The notes under the pieces are model-generated. The model was not told where the DNA came from, made no database searches, and was given only the letters and a program-made list of their open reading frames with translations. Both the position numbers and the translations under genes were made by a program. From positions 1 to 15,980 of the forward strand of contig CAIZOZ010000195.1 in assembly GCA_903934745.1 (NCBI GenBank): a DNA stretch of 15,980 nt, read 5' to 3'. This DNA is from an uncultured cyanobacterium. GTDB taxonomy: Bacteria; Cyanobacteriota; Cyanobacteriia; PCC-6307; Cyanobiaceae. Numbering within the stretch: position 1 is the first letter of the stretch; each line of letters opens with the position of its first letter. Shown here one piece after another: positions 7,648 through 15,096 of the stretch.

Positions 7648-8832
7648 ATGCGTGTTTCCACTGGTAAGGCCACCGTTTCCGACAGCCGCATGTTCACGGT
7701 GGTGGTCGAGAGCTTCGGTCTCGGCCGTCAACGCCGGGCCGAGCGGCAGCTCACCGTGCCCTTTGCCCAACTGCAATCGCTGATGCAGACAATCGCCCTG
7801 CGCGGTGGTCGGATCAGGGTGATCAGTGCCGACGCCGCGAGCAGCGGACTCGAAGCCGCTCCGGCTGCCGCCGGCCAGGCCGCCCCGCCAGCTCAGCCCG
7901 AAACCGCCCCCCAACCGTCCGCCCCAGCAGCTGTGAATCACGCCGCCGTTCCGGTCAACCTCTACAAACCGAAGAATCCCTTCATCGGCACCGTCACCGG
8001 CAATTACAGCCTGCTCACCGATGGGGCCATCGGCCGGGTGAACCACATCAGCTTCGACCTCAGCGGTGGTGATCCCCTGCTGCACTACGTCGAAGGCCAG
8101 TCGATCGGCATCATTCCCGACGGCACCGACGCCAACGGCAAACCGCACAAGCTGCGCCTTTATTCGATCGCCAGCACCCGCCACGGCGACGACCTGGCCG
8201 ATCACACCGTGTCGCTCTGCGTGCGCCAGCTGCAGTACGAGAAGGATGGCGAGACGATCAACGGCGTCTGCTCCTCCTTCCTCTGCGACATCGAGCCCGG
8301 CGCCAAGGTGAAGATCACCGGTCCGGTGGGCAAGGAGATGCTGCTGCCCCCCGACGAAGAGGCCAACGTGATCATGCTGGCCACCGGCACCGGCATTGCG
8401 CCGATGCGGGCCTATCTGCGCCGCATGTTCGACCACGGCGAGCGGGCCAAGAACCCCGAGTACCAGTTCCGCGGCAAGGCCTGGCTGTTCATGGGAGCCC
8501 CCAAGACCGCCAACCTTCTCTACGAAGACGACCTGCAGCAGTACCTGAGCGACTTCCCCGAGCACTTCCGCTACACCAAGGCGATCAGCCGTGAGCAGGA
8601 GAACACCAAAGGCGGCCGCATGTACATCCAGGACCGGGTGCTGGAGAACTCCGAGGAAATCTTCTCCTGGATCGAAAACCCCAAAACCCACGTCTACATG
8701 TGCGGTCTGCGCGGCATGGAACCCGGCATCGACGAAGCCATGACCGCCGCCGCCGCCGCCAAGGGTCTGAACTGGGCTGAGCTGCGTCCCCAGCTCAAGA
8801 AAGCCGAGCGCTGGCACGTTGAAACCTATTGA
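7648..8832 (+). CDS. petH: Ferredoxin-NADP+ reductase with phycobilisome-linker domain
   Basis: A 394-residue three-domain FNR that passes electrons from ferredoxin to NADP+ at the end of photosynthetic electron flow. Residues about 14-62 (MFTVVVESFG...RIRVIS) are a CpcD-like linker domain that anchors the enzyme to phycobilisome rods. An Ala/Pro-rich hinge (about 63-101) follows. The FAD domain carries RLYSIAS (170-176) and CSSFLCD (208-214). The NADP domain carries GTGIAPMR (247-254), MGAPKT (282-287), YMCGLRGME (350-358), and the family-typical aromatic C-terminus WHVETY. All key motifs are intact. It is followed directly by a rho-independent terminator, so it is probably monocistronic. 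Internal translation of a short, linker-free form, known from Synechocystis, cannot be judged here; no Met lies in the hinge. Confidence 0.98.
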   Translation: MRVSTGKATVSDSRMFTVVVESFGLGRQRRAERQLTVPFAQLQSLMQTIALRGGRIRVISADAASSGLEAAPAAAGQAAPPAQPETAPQPSAPAAVNHAAVPVNLYKPKNPFIGTVTGNYSLLTDGAIGRVNHISFDLSGGDPLLHYVEGQSIGIIPDGTDANGKPHKLRLYSIASTRHGDDLADHTVSLCVRQLQYEKDGETINGVCSSFLCDIEPGAKVKITGPVGKEMLLPPDEEANVIMLATGTGIAPMRAYLRRMFDHGERAKNPEYQFRGKAWLFMGAPKTANLLYEDDLQQYLSDFPEHFRYTKAISREQENTKGGRMYIQDRVLENSEEIFSWIENPKTHVYMCGLRGMEPGIDEAMTAAAAAKGLNWAELRPQLKKAERWHVETY

Positions 8833-8853
8833 GCGAGCGCTCCACTGGCCACG

Positions 8854-8875
8854 GCCCGCCTCGGCGGGCTTTTTT
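8854..8875 (+). terminator. Rho-independent terminator of petH
   Basis: GCCCGC (8854-8859) pairs with GCGGGC (8864-8869) around a CTCG tetraloop and is followed at once by six T's (8870-8875). It begins 22 bases after the petH stop and is the clearest terminator in the window. Confidence 0.93.
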
Positions 8876-8997
8876 GTTGGTTAGCGACGGCGCCTCGCCG
8901 ATGGGCGAACGCTCACAGAGCCCGGCGTCAACTGGGCTGGAGCCGGCCATCGGCACCCCCAGCCGTTAAACCAGGGTGTCGTCGAACGCCGCGCCCC

Positions 8998-10521
8998 ATG
9001 ACCACGCTGCTCACCAATCCGCTGCGGGTGGGTCTGCGCCAGGAGCGGGTGATCACGCCCCAGTGCATCGTCATCTTCGGGGCCAGCGGCGACCTCACCC
9101 ACCGCAAGCTGGTGCCGGCCCTGTTCGAGCTGTTCCGCCAGCGGCGCCTGCCCAGCGAGTTCGCCGTGCTCGGTTGCGCCCGCCGGCCCTGGAGTGACGA
9201 AGAATTCCGCTCGAAGATGGGCGAGGCCCTCGCCAACGAAATCGCCGACCACCCCAGCGCCTGGGAACAGTTCTCCCAAGGCCTGTTTTATGAGCCGGTG
9301 GATCTGCAGCAAGCCGATCACCTGGTGCGGCTGGGCCAGCGCCTGGAAGGCATCGATCGGCTGCGGGCCACCCGCGGCAATCGCACCTTCTACCTGTCGG
9401 TGTCGCCGGAGTTCTACGGCAGCGGCTGTCGCGCCCTGGCCGCCGCCGGCCTGCTGGCCGATGCCGAGCGCAGCCGGGTGGTGATCGAGAAGCCCTTCGG
9501 CCGCGACTACGGCAGCGCCCAGCAGCTCAACAAGGTGGTGCAGGCCTGCGCCAAGGAGAGCCAGGTCTTCCGCATCGACCATTACCTGGGCAAGGAAACG
9601 GTCCAGAACATCCTGGTGATGCGTTTCGCCAACACAATCTTTGAGCCGATCTGGAACCGCAACTACATCGCCAACGTCCAGATCACCGCCGCTGAAACGG
9701 TGGGGGTCGAAGACCGGGCCGGCTACTACGAGAGTTCCGGTGCCCTGCGCGACATGGTGCAGAACCATCTCACCCAGATCCTGGCCCTCACCGCGATGGA
9801 ACCGCCGGGTCGCTTCGACGCCGAGGCGATCCGCAACGAGAAGGCCAAGGTGCTGCAGGCGGCCCGTCTGGCCAATGAAGACGAGCCCTGGAAATGCTGT
9901 GTGCGCGGCCAGTACAGCAGCGGCGGTTCCCGCGCCCGGCCCCTGAGTGGTTACCGGCAGGAGCCTGGCGTCAACGCCAACAGCACCACCGAGACCTACG
10001 TGGCGATGAAGCTGTTCATCAACAACTGGCGCTGGCAGGGCGTGCCCTTCTACCTACGCACCGGCAAGCGCCTGCCGAAGCGGCTCTCGGAAGTGGTGCT
10101 CACCTTCCGCCAGGCGCCGGTGCACCTGTTCGATGCGGCCGGTGGCGCCCCCACCCCCAACCAGCTGATCCTGCGCATCCAGCCCGATGAGGGGGCTGAG
10201 ATCAAGTTCGAGGTGAAGGCTCCCGGCTCCGGCATGCGCAGCCGGCCGGTGGACATGGGCTTCTCCTACGACGATTCCTTCGGCGAACCCTCCGACGAGG
10301 GCTATGTGCGACTGCTGGCCGACGCCATGCTCGGCGATCCCACCCTCTACACCCGCAGCGACGAAGTCGAGGCCGCCTGGCGCCTCTACACCCCCCTGCT
10401 GGAGCTGATCGAGGAATCCCCCTGGCAGCTGCCGGTGCATCCCTACGAAGCCCGCACCTGGGGCCCCGCTGCCGCCGACAGCCTGCTGGGCGATGACGGC
10501 CTGGGCTGGCGCCGGCCCTGA
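8998..10521 (+). CDS. zwf: Glucose-6-phosphate 1-dehydrogenase
   Basis: A 507-residue G6PDH that oxidises glucose-6-phosphate with NADP+, opening the oxidative pentose phosphate pathway used at night. The coenzyme loop GASGDLTHRK (28-37), EKPFGRD (164-170), the substrate motif RIDHYLGKE (192-200) and the catalytic-base region MVQNHLTQ (253-260, H257) are intact, as is the family end WGPAAAD...WRRP. Cysteines are at 23, 60, 144, 184, 300 and 301; none lies in the last 206 residues. The gene begins the plus-strand run with opcA, its activator, 72 bases downstream. ATG 8998 has no clear Shine-Dalgarno. The 122 bases between the petH terminator and the ATG must hold its promoter, but I find no confident elements. 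Confidence 0.98.
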   Translation: MTTLLTNPLRVGLRQERVITPQCIVIFGASGDLTHRKLVPALFELFRQRRLPSEFAVLGCARRPWSDEEFRSKMGEALANEIADHPSAWEQFSQGLFYEPVDLQQADHLVRLGQRLEGIDRLRATRGNRTFYLSVSPEFYGSGCRALAAAGLLADAERSRVVIEKPFGRDYGSAQQLNKVVQACAKESQVFRIDHYLGKETVQNILVMRFANTIFEPIWNRNYIANVQITAAETVGVEDRAGYYESSGALRDMVQNHLTQILALTAMEPPGRFDAEAIRNEKAKVLQAARLANEDEPWKCCVRGQYSSGGSRARPLSGYRQEPGVNANSTTETYVAMKLFINNWRWQGVPFYLRTGKRLPKRLSEVVLTFRQAPVHLFDAAGGAPTPNQLILRIQPDEGAEIKFEVKAPGSGMRSRPVDMGFSYDDSFGEPSDEGYVRLLADAMLGDPTLYTRSDEVEAAWRLYTPLLELIEESPWQLPVHPYEARTWGPAAADSLLGDDGLGWRRP

Positions 10522-10593
10522 CCCCGGCCACCAGCCCCCGCACCGCTTCCCGTTCAGCCCTTCCCGTCGTTCACCCCGTCACCCGTCGCCTTC

Positions 10594-11883
10594 ATGTCCA
10601 CCCAGCTGACCCTGCAGGCCCCCTTAGACGTGCCGCCCGCAGAGGTTTACCCCTACCTTGACCGGCTGTGGAATCACGGCTTGGAGGGGACCACAGGAGC
10701 GGCCACCTTCACCCTGCTGATCTGGGAGCCCTCCTGGCTGGAGCAGCAGATGGTGCGTATCGGCCGGATCGAAGGGCCGATCCGGGGTCTGGAGCGCGAC
10801 GATCTGATCGAAGCGGCCCGCCTGATCACCGCCGACTGTGATCTGCCCTTCAGCACCGCACCGATGGACCCGCGCCTGGCCTGGAAGGTGGGCCAGCTGG
10901 AAGGCCAGCTGGAGGCCCAGGATTTGCGGGGTCAGTTCATCCCCAATGCGATCAGTGTCCACACCCCCCGGCGGCTGATCACCCTGGTTCCCACCCTTGA
11001 TGCCAGCCAGTCGCTGGAAACGATGGTGGCCGCCTACTGCCCGCTGCCGGATGAGGGCGGGGCCGGCGCCGCCTGCGGCGATGCGATCGTGCTGCGTGGC
11101 GGCATGGAGGCCCTGCGCCAGGGTCTGCCGTTGATCCAGCCGCTGATCGATGAAGCCCTGCCCTGCTGGGTGTGGTGGAACAGCAGTCTCGATGAACCGC
11201 CAGAGATGCTCGAGGCCCTGGCCCCGCTGCCGCGCCGGCTGGTGATCGACACCTCCCTCGGCCAGCCGGCCCGCTGCCTGGATGTGCTGGTGGAGCGGAT
11301 CGAAGCGGGCCAGGCGGTGAATGATCTGAACTGGTTGCGCCTGCGCAGCTGGCGTGAATCGCTCGCGATGGTGTTTGATCCCCCTTCGCGCCGCGATGCC
11401 CTTGCCCATGTGGTGCAGCTCGACATCGACGTTGAAGGCGATCACCCGGTGAAGGGTCTGCTGCTGACCGCCTGGATGGCCGATCGGCTCGGCTGGCATC
11501 TGATCGACAGCTCCCCGGCCGAAGAGCCCGGTGGGATCAACGCCGAGTTCCAACGCACCGATGGCACCACCGTGCGCTTCCGGCAGATGCCGGTGCCGGT
11601 GGGGCTTCCCAAGGCGCACCCGGGTGCGATCGTGGGCCTGCGCCTGATCTGTGAACCGGCCGACCGCCCTGCCCTATGCGTCATCCTCTGCTCGGAATCG
11701 GGGGGCTGCATGCGGCTCGAATCGGGCGGCATGGCGGCGATGGAGCTGGTGGAGGAAGTGGTTCCCCTGCCCGAGGAAAACGAGGAGATGGAGATGGCGC
11801 GCCTGCTGGGCGGTGGCCACGACACCACCAATCCCCTGCTGGCGTCGGCAGCGCCGCTGGCGGCCACGATCCTGCCGCGCTGA
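10594..11883 (+). CDS. opcA: Glucose-6-phosphate dehydrogenase assembly protein OpcA
   Basis: A 429-residue OpcA, the cyanobacterial/actinobacterial allosteric partner needed for full activity and correct oligomerisation of Zwf. Typical stretches include TFTLLIWEP (39-47), an N-terminal arginine/aspartate-rich region, NDLNWLRLRSWRE (243-255) and a C-terminal beta region. Two cysteines in CSESGGC (C366 and C372) have the same six-residue spacing as the pair reported to place Anabaena OpcA under thioredoxin control, so dark activation by disulfide formation is inferred. Other cysteines are at 82, 149, 161, 191, 228, 353 and 362. ATG 10594 follows a C-rich, pyrimidine-rich leader with no Shine-Dalgarno. 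cobB starts four bases after its stop. Confidence 0.95.
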   Translation: MSTQLTLQAPLDVPPAEVYPYLDRLWNHGLEGTTGAATFTLLIWEPSWLEQQMVRIGRIEGPIRGLERDDLIEAARLITADCDLPFSTAPMDPRLAWKVGQLEGQLEAQDLRGQFIPNAISVHTPRRLITLVPTLDASQSLETMVAAYCPLPDEGGAGAACGDAIVLRGGMEALRQGLPLIQPLIDEALPCWVWWNSSLDEPPEMLEALAPLPRRLVIDTSLGQPARCLDVLVERIEAGQAVNDLNWLRLRSWRESLAMVFDPPSRRDALAHVVQLDIDVEGDHPVKGLLLTAWMADRLGWHLIDSSPAEEPGGINAEFQRTDGTTVRFRQMPVPVGLPKAHPGAIVGLRLICEPADRPALCVILCSESGGCMRLESGGMAAMELVEEVVPLPEENEEMEMARLLGGGHDTTNPLLASAAPLAATILPR

Positions 11884-11887
11884 GCCC

Positions 11888-13378
11888 TTGGGCTGCCTGA
11901 TCGCCGCCCCCTGCAGCGGCAGCGGCAAGACCCTGCTGAGCCTCTGCCTGACGGCCGTCGCCCGCCAGCGAGGCCTCAGCCTTCAGCCCTTCAAGGTGGG
12001 CCCCGACTACCTCGATCCCCAGTTACTGACGGCGGTGGCGGAGCGCCCCTGCCGCAATCTCGATCCCCTGCTCTGCGGCAGCGAATGGGTGCGGCGCTGT
12101 TACCAGTGGCACGGCAGTCGGGCCGATCGGGTGCTGGTGGAGGGGGTGATGGGCCTGTTCGATGGCCGCGGCCCCAGCAGCGAGGGCAGCTCGGCGGCCG
12201 TGGCCGCCCTGCTCGATCTGCCCGTGGTGCTGGTGGTGGAGGCCTCCCGCCAGGCCGGTTCGCTGGCGGCCCTGGTGCGAGGCTTCCGCGACCACGGTCC
12301 GCCCGCTGTGCGGCTGGCGGGGGTGGTGCTCAACCGGGTCGGCAGCGAGCGGCATCGGGCCCTGCTGGCGGAAGCCCTGGCCTCGATCGCGGTGCCGCTG
12401 CTGGGCGTACTGCCCCAGCACCCCAGCCTCGATCTGCCCTCACGCCATCTCGGCCTGCTGCCCCCCCAGGAGCTGGATGACCTGGGCGAACGGCAGCGCC
12501 TCTGGGCGCAGCTGGCCCAGGAGCACCTCGATCTGGAGCGGCTCTGGCCGCTGCTGGAACCACCAGTCCGCCAGGGGCAGGACAAGGATCCGATCACCTG
12601 GGCCCTGTCAGCCCTGGCGCCCCAGCCCCCACTGGCTGCCAAGCCCCAGGTGGCCGCCCAGCGGCCAGCAGGGCCCCTGCCGGTGGCGATCGCCACCGAT
12701 GCTGCCTTCCATTTCCGTTACCCGGAAGCCACAGAGTTGCTGAAGGCCGTGGGCCTGGAGCCCCAGCCCTGGAGCCCCCTGGCCGACGATCCCCTGCCAC
12801 CGGACTGCCGGGCGGTGCTGCTGCCTGGGGGGTACCCGGAACTCCATGCCGAAACCCTGGCCGCCAGTCGGCGCAGCCTGGGCCAGCTGGCCGCGGCCGC
12901 CGGCGCTGGCCTGCCGATCGTGGCCGAATGTGGCGGCCTGCTGCTGCTCGGCCAGCACCTGGAGGATGGCGAAGGCCGCAGCCATGCGATGGCGGGGGTG
13001 CTGCCGCTGACGGCGCGACGCGGTCCGCTCAGCCTCGGCTACCGCGAGGCGGAAGCCAGCGGCGATGGGCTGCTGGTGCGCCAGGGCGAACGGCTGCGGG
13101 GCCATGAATTTCACCGTTGGCAACTGGAACCCGACCTGACGTTGCCAGCAGCGGCAAGCTTGTGGCAGCTTGAAGGCTGGGGTTCTCCACGGAGGGCAGA
13201 AGGATGGACAAGCGCGACCATTCACGCAAGCTGGCTACATCTCCACTGGGCTGGGTGCCCGGTGATTCCCCGGAGGCTGGCCGCCGCAGCCGGGCGCTGC
13301 GGGCCGCTGCCGCCGAACGGCGCTTTCTGCAGCCCTCCGACCACCGTCCCAGCACGCCCAGTGAGCGCTGGCGGCTGA
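11888..13378 (+). CDS. cobB: Cobyrinate a,c-diamide synthase
   Basis: Amidates the a and c side chains of cobyrinate with glutamine and ATP in corrin synthesis (CbiA/CobB family; picocyanobacteria make pseudocobalamin). The start is TTG 11888, four bases after opcA, because it places the family N-terminus GCLIAAPCSGSGKT with its P-loop at residues 2-15; the open frame upstream is an opcA shadow. Further motifs are KVGPDYLDP, VEGVMGLFDG, then the glutamine amidotransferase half with PGGYPE, the nucleophile C348 in AECGGLLLLG, and HASWLHLHWAGCP near the end. The family normally ends near RRLAAAA (base 13291), but here the frame runs 28 more residues of Pro/Gly/Cys-rich sequence to TGA 13378, overlapping the acylphosphatase in another frame; see findings. 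Confidence 0.94.
   Translation: MGCLIAAPCSGSGKTLLSLCLTAVARQRGLSLQPFKVGPDYLDPQLLTAVAERPCRNLDPLLCGSEWVRRCYQWHGSRADRVLVEGVMGLFDGRGPSSEGSSAAVAALLDLPVVLVVEASRQAGSLAALVRGFRDHGPPAVRLAGVVLNRVGSERHRALLAEALASIAVPLLGVLPQHPSLDLPSRHLGLLPPQELDDLGERQRLWAQLAQEHLDLERLWPLLEPPVRQGQDKDPITWALSALAPQPPLAAKPQVAAQRPAGPLPVAIATDAAFHFRYPEATELLKAVGLEPQPWSPLADDPLPPDCRAVLLPGGYPELHAETLAASRRSLGQLAAAAGAGLPIVAECGGLLLLGQHLEDGEGRSHAMAGVLPLTARRGPLSLGYREAEASGDGLLVRQGERLRGHEFHRWQLEPDLTLPAAASLWQLEGWGSPRRAEGWTSATIHASWLHLHWAGCPVIPRRLAAAAGRCGPLPPNGAFCSPPTTVPARPVSAGG
12681..12698. repeat. 18-bp perfect palindrome containing a HIP1 octamer
   Basis: CGGTGGCGATCGCCACCG is a perfect palindrome inside cobB whose centre is GCGATCGC, the HIP1 element common in many cyanobacterial genomes. 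Another HIP1 copy, within GGCGATCGCC, is at 1813-1822 in pepN. Confidence 0.7.
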
Positions 13379-13629
13379 GTGTGCGGGGGCTGGTGCAGGG
13401 GGTGAGCTACCGGGCCGGCTGCCTCAGGCGCGCCCAGGAGCTGGGCCTCAGTGGCTGGGTGCGCAACCTGGCCGATGGCTCGGTGGAGGTGGAAGCCGAA
13501 GGCGTGCCGCTGATGCTGAGCGAGCTGCAGCTCTGGTGTGAGAAGGGCCCCCAGGGCGCCCTGGTGAGCAGTGTGGCCAGCAGCCGCGTCCCCCCCACTG
13601 GATCGGACTGGTTTGAAATCCGCCGCTGA
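13204..13629 (+). CDS. acyP: Acylphosphatase with N-terminal extension
   Basis: Residues 54-141 are a normal-length acylphosphatase domain, which hydrolyses carboxyl-phosphate bonds. VRGLVQGVSYR carries the catalytic arginine (R70) and GWVRNLADGSVE the catalytic asparagine (N88), and the end DWFEIRR is typical. The start is the problem: ATG 13204 has the best ribosome site in this operon (GGAGGG at 13191-13196, seven bases away), but adds 53 Arg/Ala/Pro-rich residues ahead of the domain and overlaps cobB by 175 bases in another frame. The only other standard in-frame start nearer the domain is GTG 13255. Either way the extension is real or the domain lacks its own start. Cytoplasmic. Its natural substrate is unknown, as for most of the family. 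Confidence 0.87.
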   Translation: MDKRDHSRKLATSPLGWVPGDSPEAGRRSRALRAAAAERRFLQPSDHRPSTPSERWRLSVRGLVQGVSYRAGCLRRAQELGLSGWVRNLADGSVEVEAEGVPLMLSELQLWCEKGPQGALVSSVASSRVPPTGSDWFEIRR

Positions 13630-14413
13630 CCCCCGGCCCGACCGGGGCCTGGAACTGTGGCTGCTGCGCCATGGCGCCACCGAATGGGCTCGCAATGGCC
13701 GCCACACGGGCCGCACCGATCTGCCCCTGCTGGCCGAAGGCGAAGACGAAGCCAGATCTCTGGCACCCCTGCTGCAGGGCCTCGCCTTCACGGCGGTGGC
13801 CACCAGTCCGCTGCAGCGGGCGCGCCGCACCTGCGAGCTGGCGGGGCTGGGTGCTGCGGCCCAGATCTGGGACGATCTGCATGAGTGGGATTACGGCGCC
13901 TACGAGGGCATCACCACCGCCGAGATTCACCGCAGCCAGAGCGACTGGACGATCTGGAGCCATGGCTGTCCGGCTGGGGAGGATGGCGCAGCGGTCCAGA
14001 TCCGCTGTGAGCGGGTGATCGCCCGGGCCCTGGCCTTGGCCTTGGCCGGGGAGCCGCCACAACGATGCCCCCCCAACACCGCCGCCGGCAGCTGGTTGCA
14101 CACCAGCGACTCGCCCGCCAGCTCCAGCTCGATGGACTCGTCTTCAGCTCCGCTGCCGGTCAGGGGGCCCTTGGCCAACAGCGAAGCTCCCTGCCGCATC
14201 GCCCTGTTTGCCCATGGCCATCTGCTGCGCAGCCTGGCCGCCACCTGGCTCGGCCTCGGGGCCCAGGGAGGGGCCCTGCTGGTGCTGGGCACCGGCGGCA
14301 TCGGTGTGCTGGGCTACGAGCGCCAACAGCGGGCCCTGTTGCGCTGGAACCTGACGGCCGCTGGCGAGCGCCGCACCCTTCAGAATGGGCCTTCTGTTGG
14401 AGTCCGGCCCTGA
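13613..14413 (+). CDS. Histidine phosphatase (phosphoglycerate mutase-like) family protein
   Basis: A 266-residue member of the RHG histidine phosphatase superfamily. LWLLRHGATEW holds the phospho-accepting His (H20) beside the LRHG motif, followed by HTGRTDLPL, SPLQRARRTCELAG and WDYGAYEG with the acidic proton donor, then FAHGHLLRSLA (second catalytic His, H201). These are typical of small cyanobacterial broad-specificity or sugar-phosphate phosphatases; the substrate is not predictable. There is no ATG ahead of the domain. TTG 13613, overlapping acylphosphatase by 17 bases, is the nearest standard start, and GTG 13571 is an alternative. Between ALALAGEP and IALFAHGH there is an unusual Ser/Pro/Ala-rich insertion of about 48 residues (148-195). 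The stop overlaps the next gene's presumed CTG start. Confidence 0.85.
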   Translation: MKSAADPRPDRGLELWLLRHGATEWARNGRHTGRTDLPLLAEGEDEARSLAPLLQGLAFTAVATSPLQRARRTCELAGLGAAAQIWDDLHEWDYGAYEGITTAEIHRSQSDWTIWSHGCPAGEDGAAVQIRCERVIARALALALAGEPPQRCPPNTAAGSWLHTSDSPASSSSMDSSSAPLPVRGPLANSEAPCRIALFAHGHLLRSLAATWLGLGAQGGALLVLGTGGIGVLGYERQQRALLRWNLTAAGERRTLQNGPSVGVRP

Positions 14414-15096
14414 ACCTTGCCACCCTCGGGAGTGAATTGCTCGGTTTCGCCCTGGCGATCGGCTTCAGCCCCCTGCACATCGCCCTGTTGCTGTTGCTGC
14501 TGGTGGGCACGGATCCACTGCGGCGGGGCGGCTGGTTCGTGGCCGGCTGGCTGGTGATCTCCGTGCTGGAGGTGGCCCTGCTGCTCACCGTGGGCCACGG
14601 CCTGCTGCTGAGCATGGACAAAGGAACCTCCCATCGCACCGGGCTCGATCTGATCGCGGCCGGCGTGTTGCTCGGGGTGGGCATGAAACAACTGCTCGAC
14701 CGCAAGGAAGGCACCGGTACGCCGGCCTGGTCCGGCCAGCTGGACCGCTTCTGCGCCATGCCGCTGCTGCCGCTGCTGGGCCTGAGTGCCCTGGTTCAGG
14801 TGGTGAGCCCCGACGATGTCTTTCTCTATGCCAAGGCCAGTGGCGAGCTGCTGGCCTCAGGCCTGGGCCAGGGCCAGGAGCTGCTGATCGGTGGCCTGTT
14901 CAGCCTCGCCACCGGCCTGTTGTTGTTGGTGCCGTTCCTGGCGGTGCTGCTGCTGGGGCAGCAACGGGTGCAGCCGGCCCTGCTGGGGGGCAAACAATGG
15001 CTGTTCACCAACGCCGACCCGATCGTTGGGGCGGCGAGCCTGCTGCTGGCTGCCTATTTCGGCTGGCAAGGGGTGGAAGGGCTCCAGCTCGGCTGA
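14410..15096 (+). CDS. GAP/LysE-superfamily membrane protein, possible exporter
   Basis: A 228-residue integral membrane protein with about six spans: 10-30 (LLGFALAIGFSPLHIALLLL), 37-60, 75-92, 116-132, 155-181 and 204-224. The N-terminal span with its SPLH motif, the following GTDPLRRGG loop and SPDDVFLY resemble the GAP (Sap, sulfolipid-1-addressing) branch of the LysE transporter superfamily, implicated in export or lipid addressing; the substrate is unknown. There is no ATG near the expected N-terminus. CTG 14410, overlapping the upstream TGA as CTGA, gives an N-terminus of family-like length; TTG 14437, four bases after GGGAGTGAA, is the alternative and trims nine residues. It is the last gene of the plus-strand run beginning at zwf. 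Confidence 0.72.
   Translation: MNLATLGSELLGFALAIGFSPLHIALLLLLLVGTDPLRRGGWFVAGWLVISVLEVALLLTVGHGLLLSMDKGTSHRTGLDLIAAGVLLGVGMKQLLDRKEGTGTPAWSGQLDRFCAMPLLPLLGLSALVQVVSPDDVFLYAKASGELLASGLGQGQELLIGGLFSLATGLLLLVPFLAVLLLGQQRVQPALLGGKQWLFTNADPIVGAASLLLAAYFGWQGVEGLQLG

Noticed and set aside
7612..8817. 401-codon minus-strand open frame opposite petH
   Set aside because: It is a shadow of petH, whose full FNR motifs are intact; the product is Gly/Val/His-rich without any family motif.
11651..11887. N-terminal extension of cobB into opcA
   Set aside because: The extra 79 residues are Trp/Arg-rich out-of-frame opcA; the family N-terminus starts exactly at TTG 11888.
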